Shown here in pieces: positions 45,590 through 57,899 of a stretch of DNA of 64,000 bases. The position numbers were made by a program, and so were the translations under genes. Position 1 is the stretch's first letter. Every line of letters starts with the position of its first letter. The notes beneath the pieces were generated by a model. The model saw only the letters and a program-made list of their open reading frames with translations, made no database searches and had not been told where the DNA came from. Origin of the DNA: Macrothele yani (taxonomy: Eukaryota > Arthropoda > Arachnida > Araneae > Macrothelidae); NCBI GenBank assembly GCA_039090855.1, contig CM077005.1:80162607-80226606 (forward strand), written 5' to 3'.

Positions 45590-47040
45590 AAGCCCCAGCT
45601 GTTAATCCCGTAATTTGGGACACTATTTCCTCATCTGTTCTTTTCGGTGATATTTCAGCTTCGTTGTCAGCATCAACAAATTCTTCAAATTGCAAACCTT
45701 CCATAACAACTTTTGTAAGACATAAACTCATGCTATGTTTTCAAAAGCTGTTCTGAAAGGCTTGAGCTCATATCTCAAAAGTTTTTCTGAAAGGTTCATA
45801 AGCTCATACAGCTCGTCAAAGTCAAATTCATCGTGTTTAGTTTTGATTGCTTCACTTTTATCAAAAACCAACCCTGCATGATGAAAGCAGCAAAAAACTG
45901 TCTTTTGGCACATCATTCCATGTACTGCTTATCATTTTAAGAGCATCAAGCAGGTCTATTTTAAGTTCCATCCCCAAGGGCGAATTCAGAAGCAGCCATT
46001 CGACAACACGTCTCCAATACCCAACCTTGAATGCTCGAATTGCACCTTGATCCAACAGCTGAAATACAGGTGTTGTGTTTGCAGGCAAAAACCGCAACTC
46101 AATGTTGCTAACGTTTGAGATGCAGTGGTAGGCCAAACAATTATCTAAGAAAGCACACTTTATGGTCTTTCTTCACTAAATCTTTGTTCCAATCAGACAG
46201 CCATTTTGAAAATAGATCACACGTCATCCAGGACTTCTTGTTGAAGGTGCGATTCACAGGAAGAGTTGAACATCTTTTAAAACATTTATCTTGGGGTTTT
46301 GCTTTTCCCAATCACTAGTGGTTGAAGCTAATTGGAGCCATCTGAGTTTGTAGCTAACAGCAGTCACTCGAACTTTGCTGCGCTTCCCTCCATAACATTT
46401 CTCATTGCAAAAGAAGAAAGTCTTGTTTGGAAGCAGCTGTCAAAGCAAGCCCGTCTTATCTGTGTTGAGTATATCGCATGGCTTGTACTTGGACTGAATG
46501 TCTTCCCATTTCGTTCCAACCAGGGATTTATGCTTTCCACATCTACTGCAATACGTTCGCCGACAATCGTTTTGCCGAAGATGCCGTGGCGATCTTTAAA
46601 TCACTACAGAGCCATCCAGACCCATCACTGAAGTCTTTCTTTCTCAAGTGAAGAAAATTCCTTTGCTTTCTGCATCAAGATGGGCCCGGACACTGGAATG
46701 TTTAGAGCTCGAGCACGAAGAAACAATTTATAAAGCACTTTTTCTACATCATTGTGAACCGGCGTGCATAGACGACACATCAGCATTGTGACATTCGCTG
46801 GCCTTTTCCTTGAATTCTGCCTTGTTTTGTTTTTTGCCTTTTCCTTGAATTCTGCCTTGTTTTGTTTTTGCCTTTTCCTTGAATTCTGCCTTGTTTTGTT
46901 TTTGCCTTTTCCTTGAATTCTGCCTTGTTTTGTTTTTGCCTTTTCCTTGATTTCTGCCTTTTTGTTTTTCAGCAGTGTACTGAGAGTGCTTTTGGGAATT
47001 TTAAAGTCTTCCGCAGCAACCAACTTTTTCTCTCCATTTT
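45590..47040 (-). pseudogene. Tigger/CENP-B-like transposase (broken)
   Basis: The N-terminus (from about 47020) has AEDFKIPKSTLSTLLKNK, the CENP-B helix-turn-helix, then a lysine- and glutamine-rich run of repeats, then VEKVLYKLFLRARALNIPVS, the second DNA-binding domain. The DDE region survives near 46100 as ELRFLPANTTPVFQLLDQGA with IRAFK, and a C-terminal helical part LLDALKMISSTWNDV follows. Frameshifts separate all blocks. The protein normally binds its own ends and cuts them in the nucleus. Confidence 0.75.
46800..46985 (-). repeat. 36-bp tandem repeat inside the Tigger gene
   Basis: Four to five copies of a unit around CCTTTTCCTTGAATTCTGCC separated by TTGTTTTGTTTTT. On the coding strand it reads as repeated KEKAKTKQGRIQ-like segments in two alternating frames, lying between the two DNA-binding domains. 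Confidence 0.85.
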
Positions 47041-47810
47041 CAACTCTGCAGATAATTTCGAGCTTCTTCGAAAACGGAAGATTTTCCGGAGCTTGGTGGT
47101 CATTGTGCAGCCTTGGCTGAATGAAATGAAATGTTCTGACATCTGTTCACTAGAATGCTGGAAGTCATATTCCTGTGAGCGTAATTCTCCTCTCCCTCCT
47201 GGCGCTGTCTAGGTCAACCAGTTCACAGACAGAGGCAGAAGTTAGGTGCGTAGGTGTACGGTTTCTGTACAGTCCTCCCCCACCCCTGCTCTTGCTCTCT
47301 GTCAGGACCAGTGTTTGCCCCATTCCTCCCTTGCACTAGGTTCTCCGTCTGCCACCCCCTTCACCCTACAGCAGTTTTCTCTCTTATCAATCCAGTCTGA
47401 AGATCACAAAGTTGCCATTCTTTCCTTTTTGCCTTAGTGTGCTTCGAAGGAGGGGGCGAGGGGAGGGGAAGGTCGTCCCATTGAAAAGTTCGGAAAACAG
47501 AGGGTCTCTTGAACAATGAAAGAAAAGACTGTTTCTAGTTTGGAAACATTGGAAGCATGATGAATTCGCCAAGGGGAATTCTCACTTGCACTGAAAAAAG
47601 GTGATATTACTTGACAAGATTTGTTTCCAAGAAAATTTCCGAGGAGTTTTATTAAAAAATTCAATATATACAGTAAGGCTGCTTCAACTTGTTCGATATA
47701 GGAAAATGTGTTGCATGTTATTTTCAGGCTATTTTGATGGTGATTTTCAAAATTTTGAAATACGCAATAATTCATTATATCTAGATTCGATATAAACAGG
47801 TTCACCTGTA

Positions 47811-49405
47811 TTTGTCTTCATCTTACTAACATTTTGTTTCACATTACACATTTGCAATACATCTTCATTCTCACATTATCAGAACGGTCTTGCAAGTAGC
47901 TCCCCGCAAGTAATACAGTATCTCTCCAAGACATATGCATCTCCGTATGTCTTTTCTGCAGTACCCAGGTTTCACTGCCATACATCAAAGTATGAACAAT
48001 TACACTTTCATGCACAGCTATTCAGGACTGAGAACCTTTCATTCCTGTGAAATCTTCCCAAAGCAGCTATGAATTTCAAAGATGAATTCACTCACACACT
48101 AATTCCACCACCTAATTTATTTTCTTTGTCAAACATGGTTCCCAAATACACCAATTGATTCACCTGGTCCACCTCTACGTCAATCAGACTGATCGTGCAT
48201 TCAGTACTAACAGTTCCTCACTCAAAAAACATAACTTTGGATTTTTTCTTATTTATACTCAGTTTGAATTTCATGCAAGCTTCACACACTCAAGACAACA
48301 TACTCTGCAACTCACTTTTGCTCTCTGACAACAGGACTGTGACATCAGCATACAGAAATCTGCAAACACAGATTGCACACACCAAGACATAAACCAGTAT
48401 TTTTTATTTGGGCTTCCAGAATCCATGAATATATTAAACAGCCATGGTGACCTTACACAACCTTGTCTGACTCCTGTACCAATAAAAAACCATTTCAATA
48501 AAACACAATTCAGTCGTACACAGGCTCTATTGCCAATTTACATAGCTTTCACACTATAAAACAGATTTCCAGTTATATCATATTTACTCAAGACCTTCCA
48601 CAGAATATCCCATTTATTCAGTCATAAGCTTTCTCTAAATCTATGAAGGCAGGAAATACTTTCTTACCAACAACCAGATACTTTCTGATCATCATACGTA
48701 ATGCAAAAATTTGGTTAGTGCAGTCCTTACCAGGCATAAAATCACTCTGTATATCCTATACTTTCTCTGATTAAGACTGCATACCTTATTCATAATGACC
48801 ATTCAAAAAACTTTCCCTGGCACACTCAGCAAGCTGATACCATGATAGTTCTTATGTTTAGTTTGATCATCTTTCCCCTTATACAAGGGAACAATCATAG
48901 CATCCCTCCAATCCTGTGGGACCATTTCTACTTCCCAGCACAATTTCAGTTAAAACACCATATTTTAACATCTCAGCAGTTATGCCATCTACTAAATTTA
49001 TGCCATCTCTTGAATTTTAGAGATTTACAAACCTCTTCCTTGAGATCTCTCCTGTGCTTCCCTCTCTTACTGTGGCATCATCTGCTTCTGCCTCAAAATC
49101 ACCTTTGCTTTCAAGTTCCAATAACTCACAGAAATATGTTTTTTTTTTTCTTTTTTCGTCCCACCCATCACTTAACTCATTATGCTCCCATATCATTTCT
49201 TCATTCGTATTTTTCACACAACTGGGAACTTTATTTCCCCTGTTTTTCCTATGTCTTGTGTACTTCCAGAATGTTTTACAATCTTTCCAAAAGGCTAATT
49301 CATGCCTTTCCACCTTATCCTTCCTTCCTAACTTTTGCCTTACTCTGACAAACCAGCTATGCTTTTTCATTTTTCTTACAGCAATACTCATCCTCAGAAA
49401 CTCTA
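47811..49405 (-). pseudogene. LINE 3' two-thirds (3' part of a second 5'-inverted insertion)
   Basis: The minus strand begins after the endonuclease, with VERHELAFWKDCKTFWKYTR and RKNRGNKVPSCVKNTNEEMI, and goes on through polymerase remnants, including GVRQGCVRSPWLFNIFMD near 48450. It ends in the C-terminal domain at 47811 where the Tigger has entered, so the 3' tail is missing. Stops are frequent. At its 5' side it faces the plus-strand LINE start at 49410. Confidence 0.72.
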
Positions 49406-49727
49406 CCATAAGATCGTAGTGACACTCCATGTAGAACTTCACTGGACAACTGGGCACACATGACAGCCATAAAGGCATCTATGAATCTAAGAAGCTCATA
49501 CATAGTTTTGGTATAAATATTGTTGAGGTACCAGCTAGTTCTATGTGACACTGGCCAAAAGACTCCAACTCACAGGGTTTTGTTCCAGAAGTCTTAGGTG
49601 GGATGACCAACTGGAACAGTCAGCTATTGGCTGATACCTCACAGTGATGTGCTTTTATGATTTTTAGGTCTCAAAGAAAGAATTTAAAGGACTCAAGTGT
49701 GGGATATGTCGGACCTAGCACACTTGA
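49406..49727 (+). mobile_element. LINE 5' UTR (inverted 5' part of the second insertion)
   Basis: It matches the 5' UTR at 40766-41060: shared phrases are GCCAAAAGACTCCAACTCAC and GGATGACCAACTGGAACAG. The element is interrupted at 49727 by a hAT-like transposon and resumes at 52968. Confidence 0.7.
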
Positions 49728-50591
49728 CAGGTAAAGATTAAAATTGGTGATTTTTTCAAGTGGCCATTGGCCAGTGGGTGGACAAAATCTAGTGGCCACT
49801 TTCCTTACAGCTATTTCGTATTGTATACACATTTTATCACTGCACTGTATACCTTTCATTTATTTAGACATAGTTAAATTTAAGCTTAGTAGTTACGAGG
49901 GCCCAATGTCTATTGTCCAGTGCAATTAAATGAATAAATATAATTTTAAAAGTTAATTTTTCCTCAACCACATCAAACAAATTATTTAGACAGTTTTTAT
50001 TGGAAAGATAATTTAATCATTTTTATTTGGTCTCTTGCTACATTCACAAATAAAATCTCTCAATCTCTCTACCATAAATTGATAGCAGTGGATGAGTCAA
50101 AATTTTCAAGCAGTACTTACTTTGGCTTACTTTATTTAATTTGCTGTATTTTCTAAAGTCATTCTTTGCATGAGCATTGTCTTGTCATCAAGAACATTGC
50201 CCACAATGCTTGCATTCTCTTAACTTCTGCATTTCTTGGCATTAACAGTCAGCAGTATTTCAACAATTTGTGCTATGACCTTCATGTACTAAAAACTGCT
50301 TGTTTTTAGTTTCTCTGGCAGTTTCTGGTGAGTTATTGATGATAAAACATGTTCAGACATCATGTTTCGAGGCTGCTACCATCCTGCTTAATTTTTCTTT
50401 CCATTCCATTTATTTTTGGTTCGGTTCTTCTTGGGGTCAAAATGAAAACTGGCTGTACAGCTTTCAAAAATGAATTTCATATCTTATAGCAGAATCCTTT
50501 TATGGTTCAGCTGAGATTGGGAGAAATGTGATACCAACCTGGTCACTTTATTTTACAGAATTGCAATGATTCCTGACCACTAACAGAAAAT

Positions 50592-50756
50592 ATTCAGTAA
50601 TTTCCTGGGCGCTAATAAATATTACATTAAAAACATTGATAAACCTTCAGTAATTTCCTGGGTGCTAATAAATATTACATTAAAAACATTGATAAACATT
50701 CAGTAATTTCCTGGGCGCTAATAAATATTACATTAAAAACATTGATAAACCTTCAC
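50592..50756 (+). repeat. Three copies of a 54-bp tandem repeat
   Basis: The unit begins TTCAGTAATTTCCTGGGCG and ends with AACATTGATAAAC. The copies at 50592, 50646 and 50699 differ at very few sites, so the expansion is recent. Confidence 0.95.
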
Positions 50757-50867
50757 AGGTGTTGGAAATATAATTATGATGAAATAAGAACACTTGCAGA
50801 GTATTCTGATTCCATCTGATTCTGTCCGGTTTTCGAACCCAGTGTCAGGCTGTTGTTGTTGTTTTCA

Positions 50868-51225
50868 GAAAATGTTCAGTTTTGGTAGAATTTTAATGAT
50901 TTGTCATTTTTCCTGTTTGCCCACCACAGACCTTCCAAACACTACAAATTCCCCATAGTCACTACGAAAATCATCGATCGCTGCGGTGTACGTGAAACAT
51001 CGAATATACCACGGAAATAAAAAATCTGGTTGTCAGGGGTTTTTTTCCCCTTCAGAAAACGTTGTTTTGGTAGAATTTTAATGATTTGTCATTTTTTCCT
51101 GTTTGCCCACCTCAGATCTTTCAAATGCTACAAATTCTCTCCATAGTCACTACAGAAATCGTCAATCGCTACGGAATACAGAAAACATCAAATATACTAC
51201 AGAAATAAAAAAATCTCTATGAAAC
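50868..51225 (+). repeat. Tandem duplication of about 180 bp
   Basis: The segments 50868-51045 and 51052-51225 share GGTAGAATTTTAATGATTTG and CATAGTCACTAC. They differ by about one base in ten, so the duplication is older than the 54-bp one. Confidence 0.85.
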
Positions 51226-51699
51226 AATGTTATTCAACATTTGTTCAAAGTTTATTTTCATGTTTTCAAAATTCTAACATTCATCAAAAATTTTTGGGAT
51301 TGTTTATTGGATGTTTTTAATGTAGCAACATTTATTCGATATAATTTGGGCATCTTCATGCCGCCTGTTTCCTGAAAAGGATTGTTTTAGCACGGATGAA
51401 AATGTTCCGTAGTTTTCCAAATTTCGAATTTTCCTTACCCCAAGATGCGCCTTTTTTTCACTTTCTGGTTATATTCTTATTTATTATATTTTTTTCTGAT
51501 TATGTTTATCGTTTTTAATATCTTAAGTAATAGTGAAAAAGAACAACTTCGTATTTTAAAAGGTTTTTCTAATGAAGCGCAGTTTCTGTTATTTCTAACA
51601 GCCTGTTCTTCAAAACCAATCAATACGAGAAGTATTTTTTCTCTTCCGCTTTTTTAAAGCTAAATGAAATTTCAAAATCGGTACTTATTCCGCCCGTGA

Positions 51700-51785
51700 T
51701 GACTGTCATGGCAGAGTGAACAATACAGTACTGATTTTTAAATGACTGTCACAGCAGAGTGAACAATACAAGTACTGATTTTTTA
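51700..51785 (+). repeat. Tandem 42-bp duplication
   Basis: Two adjacent copies of a unit with CAGAGTGAACAATACA and TACTGATTTTT. Confidence 0.85.
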
Positions 51786-52308
51786 TATTTAATTTTGCTG
51801 ATAAACTTTTGCTTACCCATTCCTTAGTAACATTTTACTGTATTAAAAGGCAGACAAGAGTTTTTTTTTATTTTGTTTAAAGCGAACTTCACATGTGCAA
51901 AGGAAACATGACTCTACGTGGAAAGAAAGACTGCGGCAGAAAGTGAGGTCTCGATTTTCTACCTTTGATTTCTTTTTGTAAACAAAAGGGGAAATGCCTG
52001 CCCATTTTGTTTGATGATAAGCAAGAAGTGCCTAAGCAATGGAAAATCATGCATTTTCAGAGAAACTAAACCTTAAAAAACGAGCTGCTGAAGATGAGTT
52101 GTGATGCCACAGTTCTATCTAAAGCCACAGGTGTCCATTCCTGATGTGCTTACTTTGTGCCCCAACTTAAGTGGAAAAACAAACAGCCGCCCCCGTTCTG
52201 AAGAGTGAATCTATAAATAGATCGTACCTACTTATTTGCGGAGGAAAGGGCTGTTTTTCACCGCGCGTGAGTTGGATGATTTGAAAATGCATTTTCTATA
52301 ACAGGAGC

Positions 52309-52838
52309 ACAAAACTTGCCTGGAGAGCTTTTGGAAGAAACAGCATAATTTTCAAGAGCAATATGCCATTATGTCTTAAAAGAAAAGTGTTTGATCAATG
52401 CATCCTTCCAGTGCTTACGTATGGTGCAGAGACGTGGACCTTAGCTAAAAGAGACATACAAAGGCTGCAGACAACTTAAAGTAGCATGGAGAGCTGCATG
52501 CTTGGTGTAACCAGGAGAGATAAGAAGATAAACTCGTGGATCCGAAAAATGACAAGAGTGGAAGACATCATGATCAGAGTTAAATCCCTGAAATGGCAAT
52601 GGGCTGGACATACTGCCAGGACAGACCATCGATGGACAGCCGAAATTTTAGATTGGATTCCAAGGAACAAGAAAAGACCCAAAAGAAGACCCCGTGGGAG
52701 ATGGGTGGATGAAATTCGAAAGTATGTGGGAGTGACATGGAGGAGACTGGCACAAGACAGACCATTGTGGAGGAAACTTGGGGAGACCTTCGTCCAGCAG
52801 TGGATTGATAATGGTTGACAATGAAGAATGATGATGAA
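52309..52838 (+). pseudogene. RTE LINE 3' fragment
   Basis: A 5'-truncated copy beginning ACAAAACTTGCCTGGAGA, with CLKRKVFDQCILPVLTYGAE, MESCMLGVTRRDKKINSWI and WRKLGETFVQQWIDNG, the last 180 residues of the RTE protein. A stop near 52481 interrupts it. It ends with a short GATGATG tail at about 52830-52837. Similar to 18691-19818. Confidence 0.82.
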
Positions 52839-52967
52839 ATAAATTCTTTAGCAATGAAAACAGGCAAATTTTCGAGCGTAGCAACTAAAGTAACCTTTTC
52901 TACTGGACATTTTATTTTATCCAGTCGCCACGTGGCGAGTGGCAACTGCTAATTTTAATCTTTACTG

Positions 52968-53275
52968 AAAGGTCTGGTCCACCACAAATCTGCCTGTAAC
53001 TAATAAATGGCATATGAGAAAGAGATCTTGGCTGAATGCGTGTAAGACTGGTGTACGAAATACTAGGAAAAAAAATTGGAAAGATGAATGAATAAATATA
53101 GACAGGATGTGTGTGTAAGTGAAACTGAAAAAGAAAAAGCAATTGGTATAGAAGTGAATGGCACAGTAAGTGTGTGGCATAGAGTGTTGGATTAAAAGGA
53201 CAAGCTAGTGCGGGTGTGATTTTAAGCAAAAAGATGAAGAACAATTTGATTCACTATAGCAATTATTAAGAATAT
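52968..53275 (+). pseudogene. LINE endonuclease start (inverted 5' part, continued)
   Basis: The plus strand continues the LINE after the hAT-like element: AYEKEILAECVKTGVRNTR-type remnants, CVSETEKEKAIGIEVNGTVS and SKKMKNNLIHYS. It stops at about 53275, where the internal priming of a twin-primed insertion would be expected. Confidence 0.6.
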
Positions 53276-53418
53276 AACAACTGAATTTTGACAAGCATGG
53301 AACTTTTTTTTTCTTATTAAGTTTTTGATCACAACTGCGATCCCCATCAGCCAAGTAATTGAAATATCAGGACAAGAGCAACAGAACAATGAGTTATGAC
53401 AAAATAAATGAACTATAC

Positions 53419-53576
53419 CTGTCCACCTCTGGCTAACATATTAACCCACAAAGTGCTTGTGGGACGAGATGAATGTTCCAGACAAGATCGGCACTCTGTC
53501 TTGTATGCATATTTGGAATCTTTCATTTGAAACACATACACAGAGTTAGTGGCCATTTTTCTTGGGCAATAAGCAC
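53419..53576 (-). CDS. POLR2B: RNA polymerase II subunit RPB2, internal exon a, one base short
   Basis: The acceptor TTCTTACAG precedes 53576 and the donor GTATAG follows 53419. The exon starts VLIAQEK and continues [37 protein letters not shown] and VNMLARGGQ, as in animal RPB2. But the exon is 158 bp, and the AAA-ATG junction contains five A where six are needed, so VLIAQEK and MATN are in different frames. Either this is a sequencing or assembly error in a homopolymer, or the copy is damaged. The other three exons are intact, which favours an error. Confidence 0.92.
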
Positions 53577-54240
53577 CTGTAAGAAACATTTTAACTTTTA
53601 AAATGTAATCATTTTGATCTAGAATGTAAAATTAAACATCAATTAGAAAAAAATTTAATTTCAATTCATGTAATTTTAAACACATTTTACACATTTCATG
53701 TTATTACTACAATTCTGGAATGTTCTGGATTGTCCTATGAGCAATCTTTGTTCGAAAAAAATATATTATTACTTATTATTCAATAATATTGATATAATAT
53801 ATCTATATATTATATTACTCACGTCAAATTTTGTAGCCGTGAGCTCGGTGATGCACAGTTATGTAATGGTATATGAAATATAGCCACACTGCTGCAAGGT
53901 AAAAGATGTTACTTACGTTACACTCCTCTTGTAGTCGTCCCATTGTTTACTACCGCAAGTCAACAAAATGGCGCCGGTTATAAGTTCATTTAAAAATTTT
54001 GCATAATCTTCCATGTTATTTGCTGTGGTCCAAATGCAGAGTGATGACACTTCACGGTTTTATCAATGTATGATAATCTCAGGACAGACTTGGTTAACTC
54101 TATTGTTCAGCTATGCGTGGCTTTTACTGAATTCAAAATTACAACAGACGCTAAAATCGTAATGCCATATGTTAAAAACCAGAAATGAACTTGTAAAAAT
54201 TGAACACCATGAATTCTAAAAAATGATTGGAACCAGTCAA
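53577..54240. other. Unassigned intron sequence
   Basis: Upstream RPB2 intron on the minus strand. No exon or element is recognised apart from A+T-rich DNA. Confidence 0.5.
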
Positions 54241-54254
54241 AATTCTAAAAAATG

Positions 54255-56093
54255 ACTGGAGCCAGTTGCCAAGTGGACTCTTTTGATGTTGTATTATTGC
54301 ATGGCATGCATAGACGTTGTTTTATGTAATGATCCATCTCTTTGTAAAAGATAAATATGTGCCCCAACAAAATGTTGCGACAAACAAGGACTCTAATGAA
54401 ACAAACTTAACACATGCAAAACACAAAATTGATTCCCCGGCAAGGGCATAGTTGCGAGATTTAAGTTTAAAACTTCCACCAGTAAAAAATCAGTAAGAAG
54501 CATTCAGAATTCCACGATGCTTGACAGAGGAAATCCAAGCAAGTGAACGCACAGTGCGCAAACCTCCACTTACCATATAATCATACTGCCTCTAAAATTG
54601 CAGTTTAAGACAACATTAGACCAAAGAAGGGGAGAAAAGGCTGAGCATTTTAACTGGTGAAAAATCAAAACAGACAGCAAGAATGCGGACTGCCACTTTG
54701 TCTTTTGTTGACTCTGCAGCTGCACAGTATCCATTGCTTAATTTTTCTTTCTGCTGATATCTTTCTCTCCCTATTTCTTCCTTGTCGCTTTTCTTTCTTT
54801 TCTTCTTTTTTTTTTTTTTTTCATGCCCATGATAAGAACCAACAGCCGGAAGACGATGAGCGCATAATATCAAAGCTTCAACTATTTTAGATAAATAGTG
54901 TAACTTTGGGAATATTAATACTTTTGAACACCATGCATCAATTTTCACAATTTTTCAACTCCGTCACTTCCGTTTTCTGGAATTTCCCCCTTCCTTATCA
55001 AGCTTAAATGCAAAACTTTATGGGATAGGGAATATTTAACAGTGCAGGAAAGTGGGAACATGGGGGAGGGGTTAACTATAATGGGGGAAATCTTTGCTCC
55101 ATCCGACTTCCGGTTTTGGAAATTTTTCTCGTATTTTCAAGCTAAAATAAAAAAATGTCTGCAGTAAAATTATACTTAACAATACTGGACATAGGCAACA
55201 TCGGGAGAAAAAAAAAATTACGATTACAGAAAAACTCTGAATTCCGCCCACTTTCCATTTTCGAAGGTTTCATAAAGATGGAATTCCGTTCTTCGACAAA
55301 CACACACACACACGTTGCAGGGGCGAATTCAGAATTTTTGCGAGGGGCGGGGTAAGTGTCGGCAATAACCGGGGAACTTTCTGATATTTTCCCGCAAAAT
55401 GAAAAAGTGTTCTTAGTATGTCTATAAATTTATAAGACATTTAAGTAATATTTTCTTTCATGAAAAAACATTCCCTAACATATCAAAAGTTTTCTTTGGT
55501 TCCTGAGGGGGCACCCCCTGGATCCGCCCCTGTTCACTTGCGCATCGATCACTTCAGTGGCCAATAACAAAAAAGGCAGAATTTCTTGAATTCGTGGAAG
55601 AATCTCATGCCTAAAAGATTAGGGGAAAATTTTTGCTACATCTAACTTCCGTTTCTACAAATTGTTGTCTACAGTTTTAAGCTGAAATACGAACATATAT
55701 GCAATAAAATGATATTTAACAAGAATACTGAACACAAAGGCAACATTGGGAGGAAAAGTTACGATTGGGCAAATTCTTTTTACTCCATTTGACTACTGTT
55801 TTCGAAAGCTTTGAAACACGAAATACCGCCCCAAGATGGAAAATGACTCACCCCCAAAACCAAATTCTCTTCGGTTTTGCATTAATCTTGAAAACGATTT
55901 AAATGATGACAACCCCCCCCCAAAGCACAATTATGCAAATCTGCTTAAGAATCTCATGTATATCATAAAATAATAGCAAAATTTAAAAAAATTAAACAAA
56001 ATGAAAATTCGTAGAATCCATAATTTTGAGAGTGAATTCCATAGTGAGAATCTTAAACCATAGAAACTACGGACATTCCGTAGTCAGGTTGTC
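54255..56093 (+). mobile_element. Internally repetitive hAT-like element, copy 4
   Basis: It follows copy 3 (41970-43555) over its whole length, from GATGTTGTATTATTGCATGG to CGGACATTCCGTAGTCAG, with block repeats, a T run near 54806 and C runs near 55914. There is no coding frame. About 54870-54900 gives the uninterrupted version of the site into which the composite element at 4543 was inserted. Confidence 0.55.
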
Positions 56094-56599
56094 TACCATT
56101 TTCAGGAGACTCAAATTCTTGACCTTTTCTTGACCTTTCCTTGACTTTTACAGGACATTTCTTGACGATTCTTTCTGTCAATAGTGCAGGAGTTTGGGCA
56201 GTTTATTTAATTAAATATAAAATCTGATTATGTTATTAAGAAATTAACATGGCAAATTGAGTATATAAAATGATTTCTAAAAGGTTAAAATAAATAGCAA
56301 TTTTTTTACCAATAAGTTTGCATTTAGTGAAAAACTCAAATTATCCAACTATGAAGAATTACTTGCAACCAGGAAATCACATTACACAAAAGTGTGTTAA
56401 GCTAGTACAGGAATCACATTATAAAGGTTTAGACTGTTATCAACAATTAAAATTAATAGCAATTTATTTTAATTTTTGATAACACTATTTACTCAGTAAA
56501 TAAATACTATTCAAAACAAGGTTCACACTTTTGCACAAAGTATCCAAATATGGGTATACTACACAACTGAAGAACTGCACTCAATTAGGGCCACACTTA

Positions 56600-57120
56600 T
56601 TTACAAGCTGTTCAATGATTTTGAAAGTTTTATCGAGAATGTTTGCTAGTGTATGTCTTCTTTAGTAGTTTATTCAACTGAGTCTTCCTATGAGCCACTT
56701 TCTTTGACCATGTTTCCAGTTTAATCAAGCCCTCAGTGTTAAGTCTTTCATTGTGTGAGGCTAGCAATTATTTCACATCATCAGTTTCCAAATCAAGCTT
56801 TTCAGGTAGCTGGAGAATTTCTTGAACAATATTATTAATCTAGCAGTTGGTTTAAATCCTTTCAAATCAGTCACAAATTGTGGACAAAATGTTTATGTCA
56901 AAGTCCAACGATGCATTATTGTGTCATCATTTTTCATGCACTATCAAAGTTCCTGTGATACTGCACACAAAATATTATAATCACGACTAAACTGTTTAAC
57001 AGTTGCCTTGCCTTTACTAACTGTAACTAAAATAAGCTGTCTTCAGATCATGATGCGATAAAATAATACGATTCAAAAGTGGCAATAGCTCCTTGATCCA
57101 TAGGTCGAACTTAAGGCGTG
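56600..57120 (-). pseudogene. Tigger1-like transposase, heavily decayed
   Basis: The minus strand reads VRPMDQGAIATFESYYF near 57100, the hallmark of Tigger DDE proteins, and then, with frameshifts, KQFSRDYNILCAV, FCPQFVTDLKGFKPTA, LPEKLDLETDDVK and LLASHNERLNTEGLIKLE near 56700, matching the C-terminal region of Tigger1-type proteins in order. It is older than the Tigger at 45582. Confidence 0.6.
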
Positions 57121-57899
57121 TTTGTTAGATAGCAAAAGAAAAAAAAATTACATAAGGGTGTGGTCTGTTGCATATGTGGGGTGCCTGGGACCATTTCATA
57201 GAATTTGAAAGTTTAGTTATTAACTCACCAGCTTCATATTTATTATGTCCACTTTTTCTTGTAATTTTATGGATTTCTGTGACATTTTACCATTATTTCA
57301 CTTTCAGCACCACTTTTTCTTTTATGGGAAGATATTTTTACAAGAATGTCCTTAGTAAATCAATAAAAAAGCAATACCAATGAGACCCCCCCCCTACTCC
57401 AATCAAGGAAGCCAGAAACAAGCGTAGCATAAACGAAAATGTCTAGACTTCAAAGTATGCAGCTTCCAATTGGTGGAAATTTTCACTGTGGTGTCGATAA
57501 GTTATGTCAGGAATGGGTAAAAATGTTGTATGTACGTTATAGCAAACATGCATTAAGCAGACATATGTAAAGCTCGGTATTGCTGTGCACACATAAAACT
57601 GAAAAAGTTATCTAAATCAAATACTTCCTCATTGGATAACATTTAGCCCCCTGGGCAATAATAAAGAGCTTTAACAATCCAAATGCAACATATGACATAG
57701 CTTTAACTTCACAGTTGGTGTGTACGCGTGCATGCTGCTTTAATTTCTGTTCATACTGCATTAGCTTTTTCAGTCTGTTCCAATAAATTTTTCTTAGAGT
57801 GGAAGTGCACTGACTGACATTCAGAAAATTATACAGATGTAATTTTAAATGCCCATACATCTCTTTATACTGTTTTGCTATAATGCAAACAAAAAAAAA
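57121..57899. other. Unassigned sequence
   Basis: A+T-rich, with a C run near 57388. No gene or terminal repeat was recognised. Confidence 0.45.

Larger units (their letters stand above)
45582..47808 (-). mobile_element. Tigger (pogo-family) transposon, left end missing
   Basis: The right end reads GATATAAACAGGTTCACCTG and is followed by TA at 47809, inserted in LINE sequence. The interior has a broken minus-strand Tigger transposase and an A+T-rich region with ATTCGATAT-type motifs close to the end. The left side adjoins a different LINE copy without an inverted end, so a deletion has joined the two. Confidence 0.7.
49728..52967 (+). mobile_element. Large hAT-like non-autonomous transposon
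   Basis: The ends are CAGGTAAAGATTAAAATT (left) and the complement of CAGTAAAGATTAAAATT (right, ending 52967), with weaker complementarity for about 80 bp including GTGGCCA/TGGCGACTGG-like blocks. LINE 5' sequence lies on both sides in the right order. No transposase is recognised; an RTE fragment sits near the right end, and several tandem duplications lie in the middle. No clear target duplication was found. Confidence 0.65.

Noticed and set aside
50592..50756. CRISPR-like repeat
   Set aside because: The units are directly adjacent without spacers, and the context is animal nuclear DNA.
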